Origin: GCA-002733465 sp965230525
Lineage (GTDB): Bacteria > Pseudomonadota > Gammaproteobacteria > Enterobacterales > Kangiellaceae
Direction of reading: 5' to 3'
Assembly: GCA_965230525.1 (NCBI GenBank)
Contig: OZ246008.1
Location: 3,534,001 to 3,598,000 of the forward strand
DNA length: 64,000 nucleotides
The notes beneath the pieces were generated by a model. The model was not told where the DNA came from. It worked only from the letters and a program-made list of their open reading frames with translations, and did not search any database. Positions 27,663 to 36,042 of the stretch are shown one piece after another. A program made the translations under genes and the position numbers. The stretch's first letter is position 1. Each line of letters opens with the position of its first letter.

Positions 27663-27942
27663 ATGCTTCTACTCTAGCCTTTAATTTCTGCCCCGGTCTA
27701 AACGTGACCACTCGACGCGCGCTAATTGGAATTTCTTCACCGGTTTTAGGGTTTCTACCGGGTCGCTGTTTTTTATCTCTCAAGTCAAAATTACCAAAAC
27801 CGGACAACTTAACTTGTTGATTTGATGCTAGAGAATTTCTGATCTCTTCATAAAATCCTTCAACCATTTCTTTTGCTTCACGCTTATTGAGACCTAAATC
27901 ATCAAAAAGCCGTTCTGCCATTTCCGCTTTAGTTAGTGCCAT
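27646..27942 (-). CDS. ihfA: integration host factor subunit alpha
   Basis: 98 residues of the HU/IHF family: MALTKAEMAERLFDDLGLNK start, the DNA-intercalating GRNPKTGEEIPISARRVVTF beta-arm and the C-terminal helix. With IhfB it bends DNA at specific sites in recombination and promoter control. It starts 2 bp after the pheT stop, the classical pheST-ihfA arrangement, and overlaps the merR gene. Confidence 0.97.
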   Translation of the reverse strand: MALTKAEMAERLFDDLGLNKREAKEMVEGFYEEIRNSLASNQQVKLSGFGNFDLRDKKQRPGRNPKTGEEIPISARRVVTFRPGQKLKARVEAYAGSE

Positions 27943-27944
27943 CG

Positions 27945-30323
27945 CTAATCCCTCAATACCGCTCCTAGCTTATCTGTCAAAGTAGCAATCACTCGATCTA
28001 GCGTTTTACTAATTTCTGCATCTTTGAAAGTCCTGTCATCTCTCTGCAAGACAATGCCAATAGCAACGCTTTTAAAACCTGGTTCGATCCCTTTGCCACG
28101 GTATATATCAAATATTACTACACTATTTAGCCAATTTTTAGCCGTTTGTCCAATTAAATCAACAATTTGCGACGAAGTCACGTTTTCTTTGACCAAAATT
28201 GCCAGATCTCGACGAATGGAAGGAAATTTCGATAAGCTGTTGAATTTAGGTATTTTTCGCTGCAATACGCTTTTTAGCTCCAATTCAAACAGGAATACAG
28301 GCTGCTCAATATCAAAGGCTTTTTGGGTTTCGGGGTGAATTTTGCCGATATAGCCACAAACTTTGCCATTTCTGGCTATTTCAGCCGTTTGCCCAGGATG
28401 AAGCCCGTGTCGCTGCGCCGCAACAAATGTGAAAGCATCTTCTGCGGCCGTCATTCTAAAAATGGCTTCTAAATCACCTTTCAGGTCAAAAAAGTCTAGC
28501 ATCTGAGCGTCAGCTTCCCAGTTTTCAGCCCTTCGAGTACCGCAAATTGCGCCAGCAACAACCGGTGTTTGTATTAACCCACTTTCACTCGGAACAAATT
28601 TCAGCCCCATCTCAAACATTTTTATTCGCGGATGCTGTCGCTTTAAGTTGTGCTCAAGAGCCTTCAACAAACCGGGCCAAATCGAAGAACGCATGACGGC
28701 TAAATCAGCTGAAATTGGATTAAGTAGCGGCAGTGGCTCAATATCTGGGTCGATTAGTTGTTGAGATGGTTTATCAATGAAAGAGTAAGTTATGGCCTCT
28801 TGATAGCCTCGATTAGCTAATAAGCGTGCGACCTGTGATTTAACCAATCGATTTTCAGATCTGCGAATCATAGAAAGCTCTGCGACTGGCTTTCTACTCG
28901 GGACATTGTTATATCCGTAGATACGAACTAATTCTTCAATCAAGTCAGCCTCAATTGAAATATCAAAACGATTACTCGGTATGCTCACCAACCAGCCTTC
29001 AGCATTGGTTTCTAACTGCATATTTAAGCGTGTGAGAATATCAACAATTTGTTCATCAGATAGACTTATCCCCAGTAGTCGAGATATTCTGTCGCGTCGC
29101 AGCTTTACCTGTTTTGCGGCTGGAAAGTCGGATTCCGCAATTTGGTCGACGAGCGGGCCTGCTTGACCACCTACTATTTCCAATAACAGTTCAGTTGCTC
29201 GCTCAATTGTTGCCGCGCATAGATTGTAATCAACACCTCGCTCAAAGCGATGAGAGGCGTCGGTGTGCATACCATAGCTTCGTGCCTTGCCTGCAATTTT
29301 GATTGGATCCCAATGTGCAGCTTCAAGAATGATGTCACGGGTATCTTGGCTAATTCCTGAGTATTTCCCCCCCATGATGCCCGCTAATGAAAGTGCTTTT
29401 TCATCATCAGCAACCACAAGCGTGTCTTCTCTGAGTTTTACAACCTTGTCATCTAACATGACCAACTCTTCATTATCCTTTGCATATCGAACGGTAATAT
29501 CGCCTTTTATATTTTCTTTGTCGAATGCATGCATAGGATGGCCTAGCTCTAGCATGACATAGTTAGTGACATCCACCACCGGATCGATAGAGCGAATGTC
29601 AGAGCCAAGTAACCGCGATTTCATCCACTCGGGTGTGTTAGCGTTTAAATTGATGCCTTTAATCACACGAGCACAAAAGCGAGGGTTAGCTTGCGGCGCG
29701 TTTAAATTGACTTTAACAGCATCTTGAATAGTCGGAGTGATAGAGTTTATTTGAATCGGGTTGACTTCTGTTTGAGTGAGTACCCCTACTTCAGTAGCAA
29801 CGCCTTTAATCCCCAAACAATCACCTCGATTCGGTGTTAGGTCAATATCAATCGAAGTGTCCTTTAAGCCCATGTGCTCAATAAATTCTTCACCAATTTT
29901 GGCATTCTCATCCAATTCAAGAATACCGTCATGCTCATCAGAGAGTTCGAGCTCTTTTGCCGAACAAAGCATTCCATAAGAATGAACGCCTCTTAATTTA
30001 GCTTTTTTAATCTTAAAATTACCGGGAAGCACACATCCAATAACCGCCACAGCGACTTTAAGCCCCTGTCTAGCGTTTGGCGCACCACAAATGATTTGAA
30101 GGTTGTCATCGACCCCAACATCCACCATACAAACCTGAAGTTTGTCAGCTTCTGGATGCTGCTTGGCTTCTACAATTTGCCCAACCAATATTCCTGCTAG
30201 CTCAGCGCCAACCTGCTCGACACCGTCAACTTCTAGACCAGCCATGGTCAACAGTGATACTAACTCATCGGTTGATACTTTCGGGTTTACCCAAGTGCGT
30301 AACCATTTTTCACTTATTTTCAT
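27945..30323 (-). CDS. pheT: phenylalanine-tRNA ligase beta subunit
   Basis: A 792-residue subunit with the N-terminal EMAP-like tRNA-binding domain (ILVGQIVEAKQHPEADKLQVC), B3/B4 editing domain (HPMHAFDKENIKG, MHTDASHRFERGVD), B5 domain and the C-terminal anticodon-binding FDX-ACB domain (SKFPSIRRDLAILVKENVTS). It attaches Phe to tRNA-Phe with PheS and edits Tyr-tRNA-Phe. It follows pheS by 74 bp and precedes ihfA by 2 bp. Length agrees with the family (about 795). Confidence 0.98.
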   Translation of the reverse strand: MKISEKWLRTWVNPKVSTDELVSLLTMAGLEVDGVEQVGAELAGILVGQIVEAKQHPEADKLQVCMVDVGVDDNLQIICGAPNARQGLKVAVAVIGCVLPGNFKIKKAKLRGVHSYGMLCSAKELELSDEHDGILELDENAKIGEEFIEHMGLKDTSIDIDLTPNRGDCLGIKGVATEVGVLTQTEVNPIQINSITPTIQDAVKVNLNAPQANPRFCARVIKGINLNANTPEWMKSRLLGSDIRSIDPVVDVTNYVMLELGHPMHAFDKENIKGDITVRYAKDNEELVMLDDKVVKLREDTLVVADDEKALSLAGIMGGKYSGISQDTRDIILEAAHWDPIKIAGKARSYGMHTDASHRFERGVDYNLCAATIERATELLLEIVGGQAGPLVDQIAESDFPAAKQVKLRRDRISRLLGISLSDEQIVDILTRLNMQLETNAEGWLVSIPSNRFDISIEADLIEELVRIYGYNNVPSRKPVAELSMIRRSENRLVKSQVARLLANRGYQEAITYSFIDKPSQQLIDPDIEPLPLLNPISADLAVMRSSIWPGLLKALEHNLKRQHPRIKMFEMGLKFVPSESGLIQTPVVAGAICGTRRAENWEADAQMLDFFDLKGDLEAIFRMTAAEDAFTFVAAQRHGLHPGQTAEIARNGKVCGYIGKIHPETQKAFDIEQPVFLFELELKSVLQRKIPKFNSLSKFPSIRRDLAILVKENVTSSQIVDLIGQTAKNWLNSVVIFDIYRGKGIEPGFKSVAIGIVLQRDDRTFKDAEISKTLDRVIATLTDKLGAVLRD

Positions 30324-30397
30324 CGAAATTATTCCAAATATTCTTTTAGCTTGGTGACCTTCTCGGCCACTTTGATTGGTTTAATGACTAGCTTGGG

Positions 30398-31420
30398 CTA
30401 GTTAAACTGTTGCAAAAACCTCAAATCATTCTCGAAAAACAATCTTAAATCATTGACGCCATAGCGAAGCATAGTCATACGCTCCACGCCCATACCAAAT
30501 GCATAACCAGTAAATTCTTCACTGTCGTAACCAACCGATTCGAGTACGTTTGGATGCACCATTCCCGATCCAAGAATTTCCAACCAACCGGTGTTGCTAC
30601 AGACGCGACAGCCTTTTCCAGCACACATGACACAAGCGATATCGACTTCGGCTGAAGGTTCTGTGAAAGGAAAATAGGATGGTCTGAAGCGTACCTTTAG
30701 CTTTTCATCTTCAAAAAAGTGTTTTAAGAATTCGTCTAACACGCCTTTTAAATCAGCAAATGAAGTTTTGGTATCAACCAACAACCCCTCCACTTGGTGA
30801 AACATGGGCGTATGAGTTAAATCTGAATCACAACGGTAAACTCTACCCGGAGCAATAATTCTAACGGGTGGTTTTACCTTTTCCATGGTTCTAATTTGAA
30901 CAGGGGAAGTATGAGTTCTTAATAAGCTGCCATCACCAAAATAAAACGTATCATGCATTGCTCTGGCTGGATGGTGCCCGGGAATATTTAGCGCTTCAAA
31001 ATTGTGATAATCATCTTCCACTTCTGGACCTTCTTCAACGCCAAAGCCAATTTGTGAAAAGTAATCAACAATTCGTTCAAGTGTACGATTGACAGGATGA
31101 ATTCCTCCCACATCGGAATTTCGACCCGCAATGGTGACATCAATAGACTCATTGGCTAATTGATCGGCGATCGCTGCGGATTCAAAGGCAGATTTCTTCT
31201 CATCAATTTGTGCTTGAATGGCTTGTTTTGCTTTATTGATGGCTGCGCCGTGGATCGGACGTTGCTCGGCAGGCAATTTACCCAAAGACTTTAGTTGCGC
31301 AGTTAATTCGCCTTTTTTACCCAAAAAGTCTACTTTAACTTGTTCCAATGCTTGCAGGGTATCGGCCGCTTCTACCGCAGCTAAGCCGCGCGATAATAAT
31401 TCATCAACGTCGTTTGACAT
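30398..31420 (-). CDS. pheS: phenylalanine-tRNA ligase alpha subunit
   Basis: 340 residues starting with MSNDVDELL at 31420; a TTG start 15 nt upstream would also be in frame but adds only five residues. An N-terminal coiled-coil is followed by the class II catalytic core: motif 2 region (RTHTSPVQIRTMEK, GRVYRCDSDLTHTPMFHQVE), FRPSYFPFTEPSAEVD and motif 3 GMGVERMTMLRYGVNDLR. A Cys-x2-Cys...Cys-x2-Cys run (CVMCAGKGCRVC) is present. The 212-bp gap behind rplT contains a terminator, so pheS probably has attenuated or separate transcription. Confidence 0.97.
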   Translation of the reverse strand: MSNDVDELLSRGLAAVEAADTLQALEQVKVDFLGKKGELTAQLKSLGKLPAEQRPIHGAAINKAKQAIQAQIDEKKSAFESAAIADQLANESIDVTIAGRNSDVGGIHPVNRTLERIVDYFSQIGFGVEEGPEVEDDYHNFEALNIPGHHPARAMHDTFYFGDGSLLRTHTSPVQIRTMEKVKPPVRIIAPGRVYRCDSDLTHTPMFHQVEGLLVDTKTSFADLKGVLDEFLKHFFEDEKLKVRFRPSYFPFTEPSAEVDIACVMCAGKGCRVCSNTGWLEILGSGMVHPNVLESVGYDSEEFTGYAFGMGVERMTMLRYGVNDLRLFFENDLRFLQQFN

Positions 31421-31485
31421 AACTCTAATTTCCAATGTTTTTAGGGTTTAACTGACCATCTACAATGGCCTTTTTGGGAAGACGA

Positions 31486-31554
31486 TCAAGAATATAAGGT
31501 CTCTAGTAGCCATCCCAAGAAAATAATTCTATAGATAAAAAAAGGGAAGGACAT
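31486..31554 (-). CDS. possible Phe-rich leader peptide before pheS
   Basis: A 22-codon frame, MSFPFFIYRIIFLGWLLETL plus YS, has four Phe codons in the first twelve and a good ribosome site (AAGGG, 3 nt before ATG). The ATG lies in the loop of the rplT terminator hairpin and the ribosome site is in its 5' arm. E. coli has a Phe-rich pheM leader in the same intergenic position. Here, though, the frame overlaps the terminator rather than preceding it, so the classical attenuation geometry is not met. It could be chance. Confidence 0.25.
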   Translation of the reverse strand: MSFPFFIYRIIFLGWLLETLYS

Positions 31555-31568
31555 TTGCCCTTCCCTTT
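31534..31568 (-). terminator. rho-independent terminator between rplT and pheS
   Basis: Read leftward: stem AAAGGGAAGG / CCUUCCCUUU with an 8-nt loop and a run of U. It lies 65 bp after the rplT stop. It separates the infC-rpmI-rplT ribosomal transcript from pheST, as the pheM attenuator region does in E. coli. Confidence 0.88.
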
Positions 31569-31632
31569 CAGAAACTATTTGGATTAGTTACTTAACTCAA
31601 ATACAACCGTTGGGTAACTAAATAGTTCAATC

Positions 31633-31989
31633 TTAAGCAAGAGCAGCTTTTGCTTTTTCAACTAAGGCCGCAAAGGCTACTTTGTCGAAAACAGCGATAT
31701 CAGCAAGGATCTTACGATCAATCCCGATAGATGCTTTCTTAAGACCGTTAATGAATTTGCTATACGACAAACCACTAACGCGAGCTTCAGCATTAATACG
31801 TTGAATCCAGATGGCTCTAAATTGACGTTTGCGCTGACGACGGTCACGGTAGGCATATTGGCCAGCTTTGGTTACTGCTTGAGTCGCTACTCGATAAACT
31901 CGACTACGTGCTCCGTAATAACCTTTTGCTGCTTTTAAAACTTTCTTGTGACGCTTATGAGCGGTAACACCGCGTTTTACTCTAGGCAT
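31633..31989 (-). CDS. rplT: 50S ribosomal protein L20
   Basis: 118 residues, a standard L20 (MPRVKRGVTAHKRHKKVLKA, FRAIWIQRINAEAR). It binds 23S rRNA during early 50S assembly and, in E. coli, represses rpmI-rplT translation by binding the mRNA leader. It starts 18 bp after the rpmI stop. A terminator follows. Confidence 0.98.
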   Translation of the reverse strand: MPRVKRGVTAHKRHKKVLKAAKGYYGARSRVYRVATQAVTKAGQYAYRDRRQRKRQFRAIWIQRINAEARVSGLSYSKFINGLKKASIGIDRKILADIAVFDKVAFAALVEKAKAALA

Positions 31990-32007
31990 TTCAAATCACT
32001 CCCATTC

Positions 32008-32205
32008 TTAAACGTAAGGAAGCTGGCGATCCAGCTGTGGAACGTCGCAAGCAGCAACCATTTGCATGTCTCGCAAATGACGCTTTCGCTTAGAACTTTT
32101 CTTAGTAAGAATGTGGCGACGATGCGATTGAGCATGCTTGAAACCACCTTTACCAGTGCGTTTGAATCGCTTTGCAGCGCCGCTATCTGTTTTGATCTTT
32201 GGCAT
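32008..32205 (-). CDS. rpmI: 50S ribosomal protein L35
   Basis: 65 residues, a standard basic L35 (MPKIKTDSGAAKRFKRTGKG). Its translation is the usual target of L20 control. A 275-bp structured gap separates it from infC, in contrast with the tight spacing to rplT, which points to leader regulation. Confidence 0.97.
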   Translation of the reverse strand: MPKIKTDSGAAKRFKRTGKGGFKHAQSHRRHILTKKSSKRKRHLRDMQMVAACDVPQLDRQLPYV

Positions 32206-32308
32206 TACTATTTACTCCAATTTTCATCTGTAGGTCGCATTTGGTTAAACAGTTTACTAAACCAGTAAAGTTGTCTAGCTATGCCGTTTGTTACCTAACA
32301 GTGCTAAT

Positions 32309-32451
32309 AAAAAAGAAGCTTGCTTTCCATCTTATGGAGTTGCAAAGCTTCTCACCAACTAGTTTTGGGGCTGCCAAAAGCCTTGCAACTAGCTTATACG
32401 TTCTAGTGGAACTAAAGCGTATTTTGAATTTCTGAGTATTATTCAGAAATT
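32309..32451 (-). promoter_or_regulatory. structured leader between infC and rpmI, candidate L20 operator
   Basis: Read leftward three hairpins follow one another. 32451-32427: AAUUUCUGA / UCAGAAAUU, 9 bp. 32392-32357: CUAGUU / AACUAG enclosing a smaller GGCU / AGCC hairpin. 32351-32315: GAAGCUUUGC / GCAAGCUUC with a bulge and an inner CCAU-AAG-AUGG hairpin, followed by six U (32314-32309), which is terminator-like. In E. coli the L20 operator and a pseudoknot lie in this interval. Here the terminator-like hairpin suggests an attenuation component. The folds are drawn by eye. Confidence 0.55.
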
Positions 32452-32480
32452 TAAAATTTGTTTCTCAGGTATAAACCTGT

Positions 32481-33026
32481 TTACTTCTTTTTCTTAGGCG
32501 CAATGACCATTGTCATTTGACGACCTTCGAGTTTTGGAAATGATTCTACATCTCCGAACTCTTCTAAATCTTTTTGTATTCGCTTCATCAGATCCATTCC
32601 TAGCTCTCTGTGAGCCATTTCACGGCCTCTGAAACGAACTGTGATCTTTGTTTTATCCCCTTCTTCCAAGAATTCAGTTAATTTTCTTAACTTGATCTTG
32701 TAGTCACCAATGTCGGTACCGGGTCTAAATTTAATTTCTTTAACATGAACAACAGTCTGTTTTTTCTTAGCGGCTGCTTTCGCTTTCTTTTGTTCGAAAA
32801 CGTACTTACCGTAGTCCATGACCTTACAGACTGGAGGCTCAGCCCCCGGAGAAATTTCCACCAGATCTAAGTTTGCCTCTTCAGCGGCAGCGATTGCCTC
32901 AGCAATGCTCACAACTCCCTTAGACTCGCCTTCTTGGTCAATTAACCTTACTTGCGGCGCTTCGATTTCCTCGTTAATGTTGGCCCGTTGAACCTTGGCC
33001 GCCATTTTTGGCTTTGCTCTTTTAAT
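32481..33026 (-). CDS. infC: translation initiation factor IF-3, AUU start
   Basis: I place the start at ATT (33026), giving 181 residues beginning MKRAKPKMAAKVQRANINEE. This matches E. coli IF3 in length (180) and in its N-terminal layout. AGAGG lies about 9 nt upstream of the ATT. The first in-frame ATG (33005) is 7 codons later and has no ribosome site at the right distance. IF3 checks the initiator codon on the 30S subunit, and the rare AUU start lets it repress its own synthesis. Both domains are present (N-domain to about 80, C-domain KFRPGTDIGDYKIKLRKLTE). thrS ends 93 bp upstream. Confidence 0.95.
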   Translation of the reverse strand: MKRAKPKMAAKVQRANINEEIEAPQVRLIDQEGESKGVVSIAEAIAAAEEANLDLVEISPGAEPPVCKVMDYGKYVFEQKKAKAAAKKKQTVVHVKEIKFRPGTDIGDYKIKLRKLTEFLEEGDKTKITVRFRGREMAHRELGMDLMKRIQKDLEEFGDVESFPKLEGRQMTMVIAPKKKK

Positions 33027-33119
33027 GTGTATGTTCCTCTGTTAGTTAAAATATAAAGGCTCTTTTTCTCTTTTTACTTGGGCAATTTTTCAATTTGCCT
33101 CAAAAGCCTGTTTAATCAA

Positions 33120-35039
33120 TTAGTTTTGCTTGCGTGCAAGCTGTTTAATATCTGACTTAAGTAGCTCCGAAAAGGCTTCAATCGACATACTACCTAAATC
33201 TTTACCTGCTCGAGTTCTGACTGAAACGGTTTGCGTTTCTACTTCTCGATCACCGACTACAAGCAAGTATGGTACTCGCTGTAATGTGTGCTGACGAATT
33301 TTAAAGCCGATTTTCTCGTTTCTCAAGTCCGAATTGACTCTAAAGCCTTGAGATTTCAATATTTTTGCACTTTTTAGAACAAATTCACTCTGTTTATCAG
33401 TGATATTCATAATTGCGACCTGCTTTGGTGCTAACCAAGCAGGGAATTTACCGGCATATTCTTCGATTAAAATACCAATAAACCGCTCCAACGAGCCTAA
33501 TATTGCTCGATGAATCATGACTGGGACTTTCTTACTACCATCTTCAGCCACGTATTCAGCACCTAAACGACCCGGCATAGAGAAATCGAGCTGCACTGTT
33601 CCGCATTGCCACACTCGCTCTAAGCAATCTCGTAAAGAGAATTCGATTTTTGGACCATAAAATGCGCCTTCTCCAGGAAGCACTTCAAAGTCGATATTTT
33701 TAGCATTTAAAGCAGCTTCTAACGCTTGTTCGGCTTGATCCCAAGATTCATCCGAACCAACTCGCTTTTCGGGACGAGTAGAAAGCTTAATTTCAATATT
33801 GTCAAAACCAAAGTCGGCATAAACATTGTAGATTGTATCTATCAAATGACCAACTTCATCTTGTATTTGCTCTTCAGTACAAAATACGTGCGCATCGTCT
33901 TGAGTAAATGCTCGAACTCGCATTAAACCGTGGAGTGCACCAGAAGGTTCGTTTCGATGACAGGAACCAAATTCAGCCATTCGCAGCGGTAAGTCACGGT
34001 AGGACTTGAGTCCTTGGTTAAAAATTTGGACATGTCCAGGGCAATTCATTGGTTTTACCGCGTAAGTTCTGCTCTCTGATTCAGTGGTAAACATATCGTC
34101 ATGATACTTTTCCCAATGACCGGATTTTTCCCACAAACTGCGATCCATAATTTGAGGCGCTTTGACTTCTTGATAGTCGGTATTTCCAAGCACAACACGA
34201 ATGTAGCGTTCAAGCTCTTTAAAAATACTCCAACCATCGTTGTGCCAAAAGACCATTCCTGGTGCGTCTTCTTGGAAATGGAAAAGCTCCAATTGTTTGC
34301 CAATTTTACGGTGATCACGCTTTTCAGCTTCTTCTAATCGATGGAGGTACTTTTTTAGTTCTTTCTTACTAGTCCAAGCAGTACCATAGATTCTTTGTAG
34401 CATTTCATTAGTTGAATCACCGCGCCAATAAGCACCTGCAAGCTTCATCAACTTAAACGCTTTAATTTTTCCGGTGCTTGGTACGTGAGGGCCGCGACAC
34501 AGGTCGATAAAATCACCTTGACGGTAGAGCGAGATCTCTTCGCCTGCTGGAATACTTGCAATAATTTCAGCCTTATATTCTTCACCCATATTGCGAAAAA
34601 ACTCTATCGCCTCTTCTCTCACCATCGTGGTGCGACTTACTGGCAGGTCTTGCTTAGCAATTTCGGCCATTTTCTTTTCAATCGCTTCGAGATCTTCTGG
34701 CGTGAAAGGGCGTGAAAACGCAAAGTCGTAATAGAAACCATTATCAATAACCGGTCCAATGGTCACTTGCGCCTTAGGGAATAGTGCCTGAGTGGCTTGC
34801 GCCAATAAATGTGCGCACGAGTGACGAATAACTTCTAGGCCTTCTTCATCTCGTTCGGTGATCAAAGAGAGTTCTGCATCTTCGGTGATGGTGTAGCTGG
34901 TATCAACTGTTTGCCCATTAACCTTTCCAGCCAAAGCTGCTTTAGCTAAACCTGGACCAATATCCGCTGCCACCTGATATACAGTGACTGCATCGTCAAA
35001 TTCTCTTTTACTACCATCAGGTAAGGTGATAACAGGCAT
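33120..35039 (-). CDS. thrS: threonine-tRNA ligase
   Basis: 639 residues from MPVITLPDGSKREFDD (ATG at 35039), matching the E. coli protein (642). A 33-residue longer frame exists but reads through two leader hairpins and is unlikely to be translated. Domains: TGS (1-62), SAD editing domain (HSCAHLLAQATQALFP and the later SxxC zinc/editing region), class II core (NCPGHVQIFNQGLKSYRDLP, GLMRVRAFTQDDAHVFC, with zinc ligands Cys/His) and an anticodon-binding domain (KQVAIMNITDKQSEF). It is the first gene of the translation block and 93 bp before infC. Confidence 0.98.
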   Translation of the reverse strand: MPVITLPDGSKREFDDAVTVYQVAADIGPGLAKAALAGKVNGQTVDTSYTITEDAELSLITERDEEGLEVIRHSCAHLLAQATQALFPKAQVTIGPVIDNGFYYDFAFSRPFTPEDLEAIEKKMAEIAKQDLPVSRTTMVREEAIEFFRNMGEEYKAEIIASIPAGEEISLYRQGDFIDLCRGPHVPSTGKIKAFKLMKLAGAYWRGDSTNEMLQRIYGTAWTSKKELKKYLHRLEEAEKRDHRKIGKQLELFHFQEDAPGMVFWHNDGWSIFKELERYIRVVLGNTDYQEVKAPQIMDRSLWEKSGHWEKYHDDMFTTESESRTYAVKPMNCPGHVQIFNQGLKSYRDLPLRMAEFGSCHRNEPSGALHGLMRVRAFTQDDAHVFCTEEQIQDEVGHLIDTIYNVYADFGFDNIEIKLSTRPEKRVGSDESWDQAEQALEAALNAKNIDFEVLPGEGAFYGPKIEFSLRDCLERVWQCGTVQLDFSMPGRLGAEYVAEDGSKKVPVMIHRAILGSLERFIGILIEEYAGKFPAWLAPKQVAIMNITDKQSEFVLKSAKILKSQGFRVNSDLRNEKIGFKIRQHTLQRVPYLLVVGDREVETQTVSVRTRAGKDLGSMSIEAFSELLKSDIKQLARKQN

Positions 35040-35066
35040 GTGTGAATGCGACTCCAATAAACCAAG

Positions 35067-35119
35067 AAAAGCACCAAGAAGACTAACTCTTGATGCTTTT
35101 CGCCGAGGAACAATCCTCG
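35067..35119 (-). promoter_or_regulatory. two hairpins in the thrS leader, candidate operator/attenuator
   Basis: Read leftward, 35119-35104 folds as CGAGGA-UUGU-UCCUCG (6 bp, loop containing UGU, a Thr anticodon sequence). 35100-35067 folds as AAAAGCAUCAAGA / UCUUGGUGCUUUU (13 bp with one G-U, 8-nt loop). The second stem ends in UUUU and lies 27 nt before the thrS ATG. In E. coli, ThrS represses its own mRNA by binding hairpins that mimic the tRNA-Thr anticodon arm just upstream of the start. The position fits; the mimicry is unproven. Confidence 0.5.
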
Positions 35120-35379
35120 AAATATGTATTTGAAACAAAATCTGGCCGCAGTTTAACCAATTAAGACCTTAAAATCAAAGAATAAAAAGCCCTTAACCGG
35201 TTAATTTTGATAATAAAAATAGTTACTTAGAGGTCGTGGCCTAGGGTAGCTTAGCAGCCATATTTTCTCACCCAAAGAGTATTAAGTAAATCAGCAACTT
35301 GTATTCGCGCACCTTCACAAAGCAGATGGTTCTTCATTGAAGTGAGTCAATAGAATAATCGTTCAATCAGACTGGCGAC

Positions 35380-36042
35380 TCAACGAGGTGGCGAGATAAA
35401 GTGATTAGATTTCAAATATTCGATAACCTGAGTGGCACACTGCTCTACCGACTTTTGCCCGGCTTGGATATGGATTTCCGGCTTATTGGGTGGCTCGTAA
35501 GCGGAATCGATCCCGGTAAAGTTTTTAATTTCTCCCGCTCTGGCTTTCTTATACAAGCCTTTAGGATCTCTTTGTTCACAGATTTCAATCGGTGTATCGA
35601 TAAAAACTTCAATAAACTGCTGTTCGCCCAACAATTCTCGAACCATTTTTCTTTCAGTGATAAATGGCGAAATAAACGCACTGGAAACCAATAAGCCCGC
35701 GTCAACAAACAGTTTGGCCACCTCGCCAATCCTTCGAATATTTTCGACTCTATCATCATCCGAAAAACCGAGATCACCGTTTAAGCCGTGTCTGATGTTA
35801 TCTCCGTCTAAAACGTATGTTTTGCATCCGCGATCATGAAGCATTTTATCCACGGCGTTTGCCACGGTCGACTTGCCAGAACCACTCAACCCTGTAAACC
35901 AAAGCACTGCTGGTTTATGCCCGTTAAGCGCAACTCTGCTTAGGTGAGAGACACTCGACTGGTGCCAAACCACATCGCTCGACTTATCCTCGTCGGTTTC
36001 TCTATTTTGATAGGGAGAATCAGGCATAAGCTTTTCTTTCAT
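35380..36042 (-). CDS. cysC: adenylyl-sulfate kinase
   Basis: Phosphorylates APS to PAPS. 220 residues with the P-loop GLSGSGKST at about 51-59, DGDNIRHGLNGDLGFSDDDR, the FISPF lid and DPKGLYKKARAGEIKNFTG. The N-terminal 25 residues are longer than in E. coli and acidic; an internal Met at position 6 is an alternative start. Its ATG shares one base with the cysN stop (TGATG), so translation is coupled. PAPS is needed for sulfate reduction and also by the sulfotransferase at 62.5-63.3 kb. Confidence 0.96.
   Translation of the reverse strand: MKEKLMPDSPYQNRETDEDKSSDVVWHQSSVSHLSRVALNGHKPAVLWFTGLSGSGKSTVANAVDKMLHDRGCKTYVLDGDNIRHGLNGDLGFSDDDRVENIRRIGEVAKLFVDAGLLVSSAFISPFITERKMVRELLGEQQFIEVFIDTPIEICEQRDPKGLYKKARAGEIKNFTGIDSAYEPPNKPEIHIQAGQKSVEQCATQVIEYLKSNHFISPPR

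Noticed and set aside
35040..35138. 33-residue N-terminal extension of ThrS
   Set aside because: It reads through two leader hairpins and is not in the family; MPVITLPDG is the normal start.
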